A DNA stretch of 27,850 nucleotides from JANNRW01 sp031401815 (lineage in GTDB: Bacteria; Desulfobacterota; Desulfuromonadia; Geobacterales; DSM-12255), in the NCBI GenBank assembly GCA_031401815.1, contig JANNRW010000445.1, positions 1-27,850 of the forward strand, in the 5' to 3' direction. The notes beneath the pieces were generated by a model. The model did not search any database, had not been told where the DNA came from, and worked only from the letters and a program-made list of their open reading frames with translations. Shown here in pieces: positions 24,582 to 27,850 of this stretch. Position 1 is the stretch's first letter. Each line of letters begins with the position of its first letter. The position numbers and the translations under genes are program-made.

Positions 24582-26177
24582 CTACTTCGGAACATCAAAG
24601 GTATAACTCTTTTTACCACTCCCCTTGTCGCTGAAACGCCAGTCACCCAATATTTCCTTCCCCCTGGCCGGGGTATTGCGCGACACTTTTATATGCACTT
24701 CGAGCATTGTTGATGGAGGGTTGGGAATCTCCGCATAATCAATCTCTATCTGGTTCTGTCCATAGCGTAGCCCATTGCCACCCATATTGTAGTTGTACTG
24801 CATATCAGGCTTCCCTCCCATCTCCTTGATCGTTGTGCCGTTTGCCTTGACCGTTCCGGTGTAGTTTACCACATAGATGAAGAGATGGATGTTGTCGGGA
24901 GTCTCTTCACGGCCTGGATACGCAAGTTGAGAGCCGGTCGAAGGAGAAGAGGCAAAAGGGGCTGATCCAGCGGAAGTCTCTGGCGTAACAACAGGCACTC
25001 CTTGACTCTCTTTCTGAGGGAAGTTGATCACCCTTAACCCTTGCTGGTTGGTATCGCTACTTTTTGCGGGAGCCCCTTTAATGGTGACTGCACTGCCTGA
25101 TGGCGCAAAACCGGCGAGTTTTCCGAACATGGAAAACCCAAGAAAGGATACCAGTAGCAGAGGAACAACCACAAAGCCCGAAAGCCCAACTGCGGGCCAT
25201 TTGAGGGTGTCAACAGTTGAGCAGGAGAAGGGGACATCCCCCTTCATCTCCCTGAGATCACGATAAAGCAGATAATGGAAAATCATGACAAAGGGGAAAA
25301 AGGCAATACACAAAAAAGGTCCTGCCAGCGGGATTATGCCGAGCAGCCCTGATACTGCCCAGACCAGCAGCAGGCGCAGTGCCACATTGAACCACTCCCC
25401 CCTTACATACTCCCTGCTCTTGAGAAGAGCGCTCATACCGCGTAAATCCTCCTTGACCAGAATGAACTGGGAGAAGAAGAACCATACCATGAAGATGATG
25501 CCGGGGATGATCAGGAGGATAAAGCCGCCGCCAATAATGAGCCCGGCCAGGAATCCGATCCAGATCAGGGGGAAGATGAGCCCTTTCCCTTGCTCCAGGG
25601 CATCCCCGAAGGGGAGTTGATCATCAACCACCGCATGCAGGAACGCTGCAAAACAGCGAAATCCGAGATACATCCCGACCAGCAGGCCAGTAATTCCGAT
25701 CAGAACAACTGCCCCTCCTCCCTTGGCCATACCGGCCAGCAGGGCTACACCGACTGTTATGCCGACGGGGAGCATGAAGGCGACCATGGTCAGCAGGTAA
25801 AGTCCGATCAGGACTGCGAAGCGGCGCTGGAAGATTTCCCAGCTCTCCTTAAAGAGATCGCCAATGTCGGGGAGCTTTTTTTTGGGGGCTGGTCTGGATC
25901 TGCGTCGTACTGGTGGTGGATCAGGCAAGGGCTCAGCACTGTCCGGAGCAGATGGTTTGGTTGGTGCTGGTGGTAGTTCTGATTGCATCGGCTGTGTCGG
26001 CAAGGGTGGTGGTGCTTCATTCTCAATGGCAGGTAGAGCAGCTGCCGCTGGTTTGGCGTATGGGAAAGCATGGCTGCATTTTGGGCAAGTGACCCGGATC
26101 GTGCCTTCCGGAACCTTGTCGGCCAGTACTTGGCGCGAATAGCCGCACGATGGGCAGGAAATGGAGAGCGAACTCAT
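24582..26177 (-). CDS. Zinc-ribbon (MJ0042-type) multi-spanning membrane protein
   Basis: The ATG has AGGAGG about 8 nt upstream. The 531-residue protein starts with a zinc ribbon: C8-x2-C11 and C31-x2-C34. A proline-rich, probably disordered linker follows (about 40-105), then a membrane domain with roughly five to six hydrophobic segments (about 118-355), a Ser/Pro/Thr-rich linker, and a C-terminal extracytoplasmic region (about 430-531) with aromatic beta-like sequence. The layout recalls GGDEF-free MJ0042 proteins in deltaproteobacteria, whose function is not established. It is downstream of the lipoprotein gene (22-nt gap) and likely co-transcribed with it. Confidence 0.75.
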   Translation of the reverse strand: MSSLSISCPSCGYSRQVLADKVPEGTIRVTCPKCSHAFPYAKPAAAALPAIENEAPPPLPTQPMQSELPPAPTKPSAPDSAEPLPDPPPVRRRSRPAPKKKLPDIGDLFKESWEIFQRRFAVLIGLYLLTMVAFMLPVGITVGVALLAGMAKGGGAVVLIGITGLLVGMYLGFRCFAAFLHAVVDDQLPFGDALEQGKGLIFPLIWIGFLAGLIIGGGFILLIIPGIIFMVWFFFSQFILVKEDLRGMSALLKSREYVRGEWFNVALRLLLVWAVSGLLGIIPLAGPFLCIAFFPFVMIFHYLLYRDLREMKGDVPFSCSTVDTLKWPAVGLSGFVVVPLLLVSFLGFSMFGKLAGFAPSGSAVTIKGAPAKSSDTNQQGLRVINFPQKESQGVPVVTPETSAGSAPFASSPSTGSQLAYPGREETPDNIHLFIYVVNYTGTVKANGTTIKEMGGKPDMQYNYNMGGNGLRYGQNQIEIDYAEIPNPPSTMLEVHIKVSRNTPARGKEILGDWRFSDKGSGKKSYTFDVPK

Positions 26178-26199
26178 GCTTCATTCCTCCTGGGATAAT

Positions 26200-26961
26200 T
26201 CAGATCTTGAAACGAACTTTCAATCCGCTACGTGAGATCGAGATAAGAGTCACCTGCTTGCCGTCGATGATGATACTTTTACCTGGCGTGAGCTTTTCCT
26301 CGTCCTCGGCCTTGTCGTTACCATTGGCGTCAATTACAACCGGGTCGTTGGAGTAGTCTCCATCAGAATTACCGTCAAAGGCAACGATTTTGTAGGGTTT
26401 GCCATTGACAGCCAACGTGCCGTGCCAGTGGCATTTGGGGTAGAAGCGTACCCCCCCCATGTTGCTGCCAAACAGCCAGAGTCGATACGGAGCCACCACT
26501 TTTTCCTCGTCGTACAGCACTTGGATAGAGTAATGGTTCGGCACAAGTAGAGGCCCTTCGCCGCTGGCGGGCGGACGGTCATCGGTCAGATCGCCGTTAC
26601 GGTTTTCGTCGAAGAAGAGTTTGGGCGGGCTAGACTCTTCCGTGATGACCAGATGAACCTTGCCTGCAAGGGTAAATTCGTCGTAATGACGTTTGGAACC
26701 GCTCTCGGGAGGAAACTTCTTGAAACCCTGATTGGCCCCTGGAGTGTCAAACAGATGAAGGGCAAACCCTTGGGATGTGCCAAGCCCTAGTGGAAAGCCC
26801 TCCGGGAAAGGTTCAAGCTCTATGGCAGTCCCATCTTTTGTATTAATGGCAGGCGCTTTAACCGCAGTTGGCCCCTTGCCAGGCTCACTTATTGAGCAAC
26901 TTAAAACTGACATGAGTAACAGCATGAGTGGCAATGATAAGAATATGGTTTGTTTTTTCAT
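26200..26961 (-). CDS. Lipoprotein with EF-hand-like calcium loops
   Basis: The 253-residue protein has a basic, hydrophobic leader ending in a lipobox V-L-S-C (C22), so it should be lipid-anchored in the cell envelope. Two acidic loops, FDENRNGDLTDD and DGNSDGDYSNDP followed by DANGNDKAEDEE, match the DxDxDG calcium-binding form seen in dockerin-like domains. No enzymatic motif is visible. AAGGTG precedes the ATG by about 5 nt. It is first in a two-gene unit with the zinc-ribbon membrane protein. Confidence 0.75.
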   Translation of the reverse strand: MKKQTIFLSLPLMLLLMSVLSCSISEPGKGPTAVKAPAINTKDGTAIELEPFPEGFPLGLGTSQGFALHLFDTPGANQGFKKFPPESGSKRHYDEFTLAGKVHLVITEESSPPKLFFDENRNGDLTDDRPPASGEGPLLVPNHYSIQVLYDEEKVVAPYRLWLFGSNMGGVRFYPKCHWHGTLAVNGKPYKIVAFDGNSDGDYSNDPVVIDANGNDKAEDEEKLTPGKSIIIDGKQVTLISISRSGLKVRFKI

Positions 26962-27053
26962 GAGTACACCTTGCGCTTAGTTATGCCAGTTCAACTTCAA
27001 GATTTTTGCCAGCACAGCTATTTGGGATCAATTCGTCATTCGCATCTGACTTC

Positions 27054-27082
27054 TTGACTGACAGCAAACCATGCTGTACAGT
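27054..27082 (+). promoter_or_regulatory. Promoter of the yefM-yoeB operon
   Basis: TTGACT (27054-27059) and TACAGT (27077-27082) lie 17 bp apart, each one or two bases off consensus. The -10 box overlaps the TGTACA operator half-site, as expected for autorepression by the antitoxin-toxin complex. Confidence 0.6.
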
Positions 27083-27093
27083 GATCATGTACG
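27074..27093 (+). promoter_or_regulatory. YefM-type operator (TGTACA core repeats)
   Basis: A perfect CTGTACAG palindrome (27074-27081) is followed by a second, imperfect core TGTACG (27088-27093), 13 bp from the first. The E. coli yefM-yoeB operator is known for a long and a short palindrome sharing a TGTACA core. The arrangement here matches that scheme. Confidence 0.6.
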
Positions 27094-27110
27094 TATAACG
27101 GAGGCCAGAC

Positions 27111-27386
27111 ATGCTACAAACAACCTATACCAATGCTAGAGCCAATTTAGCCGGACTTTGTGACGAGGTAACAGAAAATAGAGAGATCGTCCTCATTCGT
27201 CGTCGCAATGGTAACAATGTAGCCATGATTGCTGCTGATGAACTGCAAAGCTTGGTGGAAAGTTCCCACCTGATGCGTTCTCCCAAAAATGCCGAAAGGC
27301 TTCTTTCTGCGCTGGAACGTGCACTGAAGGGGGCTGGCACAACATCTTCAGTGAAATCGCTTCGTTCCGAGGTTGGACTTGAGTAG
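27111..27386 (+). CDS. yefM: YefM/Phd-family antitoxin
   Basis: The 91-residue protein has the Phd/YefM DNA-binding N-terminal fold: TNARANLAGLCDEVTENREIVLIRRRNGNNVAMIAADELQSL, in which N-A-R-A-N-L and V-A-M-I-A-A-D-E-L are typical. The polar C-terminal half would bind and neutralise the toxin. GGAGG lies 6 nt upstream of the ATG. The gene overlaps the downstream toxin gene by up to 14 nt, the usual coupled arrangement. Confidence 0.9.
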   Translation: MLQTTYTNARANLAGLCDEVTENREIVLIRRRNGNNVAMIAADELQSLVESSHLMRSPKNAERLLSALERALKGAGTTSSVKSLRSEVGLE

Positions 27387-27648
27387 TAAACAACGGGACA
27401 CTGTTTTTCAACCAGAGTTCCGTGAAGACTTGCGTTATTGGGTGGAAACAGACCGCAAAGTTGCTTTACGGGCTTTTGATTTGATAGAAGCAATCATGCG
27501 CGACCCCTTTATTGGCATTGGCAAGCCTGAGCCACTCAAATACCTGTCATCCGGCACCTGGTCGAGACGCCTCACACAAGAACACAGAATTGTATATCTT
27601 GTCCGTGATGACAGAATAGATTTTCTTCAGGCACGGTATCATTATTAA
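27373..27648 (+). CDS. yoeB: YoeB-family mRNA interferase toxin
   Basis: The product (91 residues from the TTG at 27373, 89 from the TTG at 27379) matches YoeB throughout: FREDLRYWVETDRKV, IGKPEPLK (catalytic glutamate region), SRRLTQEHRIVY (catalytic arginine) and the diagnostic C-terminal RYHY holding the last catalytic histidine and tyrosine. All expected active-site residues are present, so it looks functional. YoeB cleaves mRNA on the ribosome and stalls growth when YefM is degraded. No ATG is available; either TTG overlaps the antitoxin end. Confidence 0.92.
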   Translation: MDLSSKQRDTVFQPEFREDLRYWVETDRKVALRAFDLIEAIMRDPFIGIGKPEPLKYLSSGTWSRRLTQEHRIVYLVRDDRIDFLQARYHY

Positions 27649-27755
27649 TCATTACTTTTTGCCCTCACCTCACCCAGCCATATCACTTGCCCCGCACCCC
27701 CCGACAAAAGAATCAAGACCATTAGGCAGGATGCAATGAAATGTTGCTTATTCAT
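27645..27755 (-). CDS. Possible 36-residue small membrane or secreted peptide
   Basis: On the minus strand an ATG at 27755, preceded by GAGGTGAGG, opens a 36-codon frame. It has a hydrophobic core (FIASCLMVLILLSGG) and a polar tail. The end overlaps the yoeB stop on the other strand. Small single-segment peptides with this shape exist, but nothing else supports expression, and the frame is too short to exclude chance. Confidence 0.25.
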   Translation of the reverse strand: MNKQHFIASCLMVLILLSGGAGQVIWLGEVRAKSND

Positions 27756-27850
27756 CCTCACCTCAAGATTGATGCACTCGCAAAAAGTTCATATCACCCT
27801 TCGACAAGCTCAGGGCGAACGGACTTTGGGTCTGTAAGTGCTTGTAAATC
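27649..27850. other. Right-edge intergenic sequence with a dispersed-repeat motif
   Basis: Apart from the tentative small frame at its left end, no gene is visible. The string CTTCGACAAGCTCAGGGCG (around 27799-27817) is a well-known intergenic repeat wording in many environmental bacterial genomes and contains imperfect self-complementary arms. Its function is unknown. Confidence 0.5.

Overview
The window looks like a chromosomal segment of a Gram-negative bacterium. It has a type I secretion operon, an Sec-type signal peptide on a periplasmic protein, a lipobox lipoprotein, and several outer-membrane or periplasmic themes. The mix of a REC-PilZ regulator, a stand-alone molybdopterin oxidoreductase, a multi-rhodanese protein and an MJ0042-type zinc-ribbon membrane protein reminds me of the Geobacter/Desulfuromonadales group. 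That placement is an inference from gene style, not something the sequence proves.

Layout. (1) 1-2020: the tail of a probable transposase, then a class V aminotransferase and a REC-PilZ response regulator in one plus-strand unit behind a strong sigma70-like promoter. (2) 2019-21009: an apparent 18.7-kb island bracketed by two 168-bp direct repeats (162/168 identical). Each repeat is the 3' end of the molybdopterin oxidoreductase gene; the right copy completes the intact gene and the left copy is an orphan fragment. (3) Inside the island, 2225-16787 is one minus-strand unit, in transcription order: GT4 glycosyltransferase, an exported LprI-domain protein, a ~2764-residue RTX protein, a type I ABC exporter and a HlyD-type adaptor. 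(4) 17188-20821 holds a QueC-like PP-loop enzyme (plus strand) facing an asparagine-synthase-like PP-loop enzyme, a GNAT acetyltransferase and a B12-binding-type radical SAM protein (all minus strand). (5) 20852-27850 looks like ordinary chromosome: molybdopterin oxidoreductase, a cysteine-free triple-rhodanese protein, a zinc-ribbon membrane protein with an EF-hand-like lipoprotein, and a yefM-yoeB toxin-antitoxin pair with a recognisable operator.

Best candidate for a new system: the giant RTX protein carries an N-terminal segment resembling the lysozyme-like superfamily, two LysM peptidoglycan-binding repeats, an EF-hand-like calcium domain, long RTX repeat arrays and a C-terminal export signal. 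The gene just upstream overlaps it by 11 nt and encodes a periplasmic protein with an LprI domain, the family named for a lysozyme inhibitor. Together they read as a type I-secreted cell-wall hydrolase with its own cognate inhibitor, an effector-immunity arrangement. The LysM repeats, LprI domain, exporter and overlap are visible in the sequence. The lysozyme-like fold and the immunity role are inference. No TolC-type outer-membrane channel and no integrase or recombinase gene is visible inside the island.
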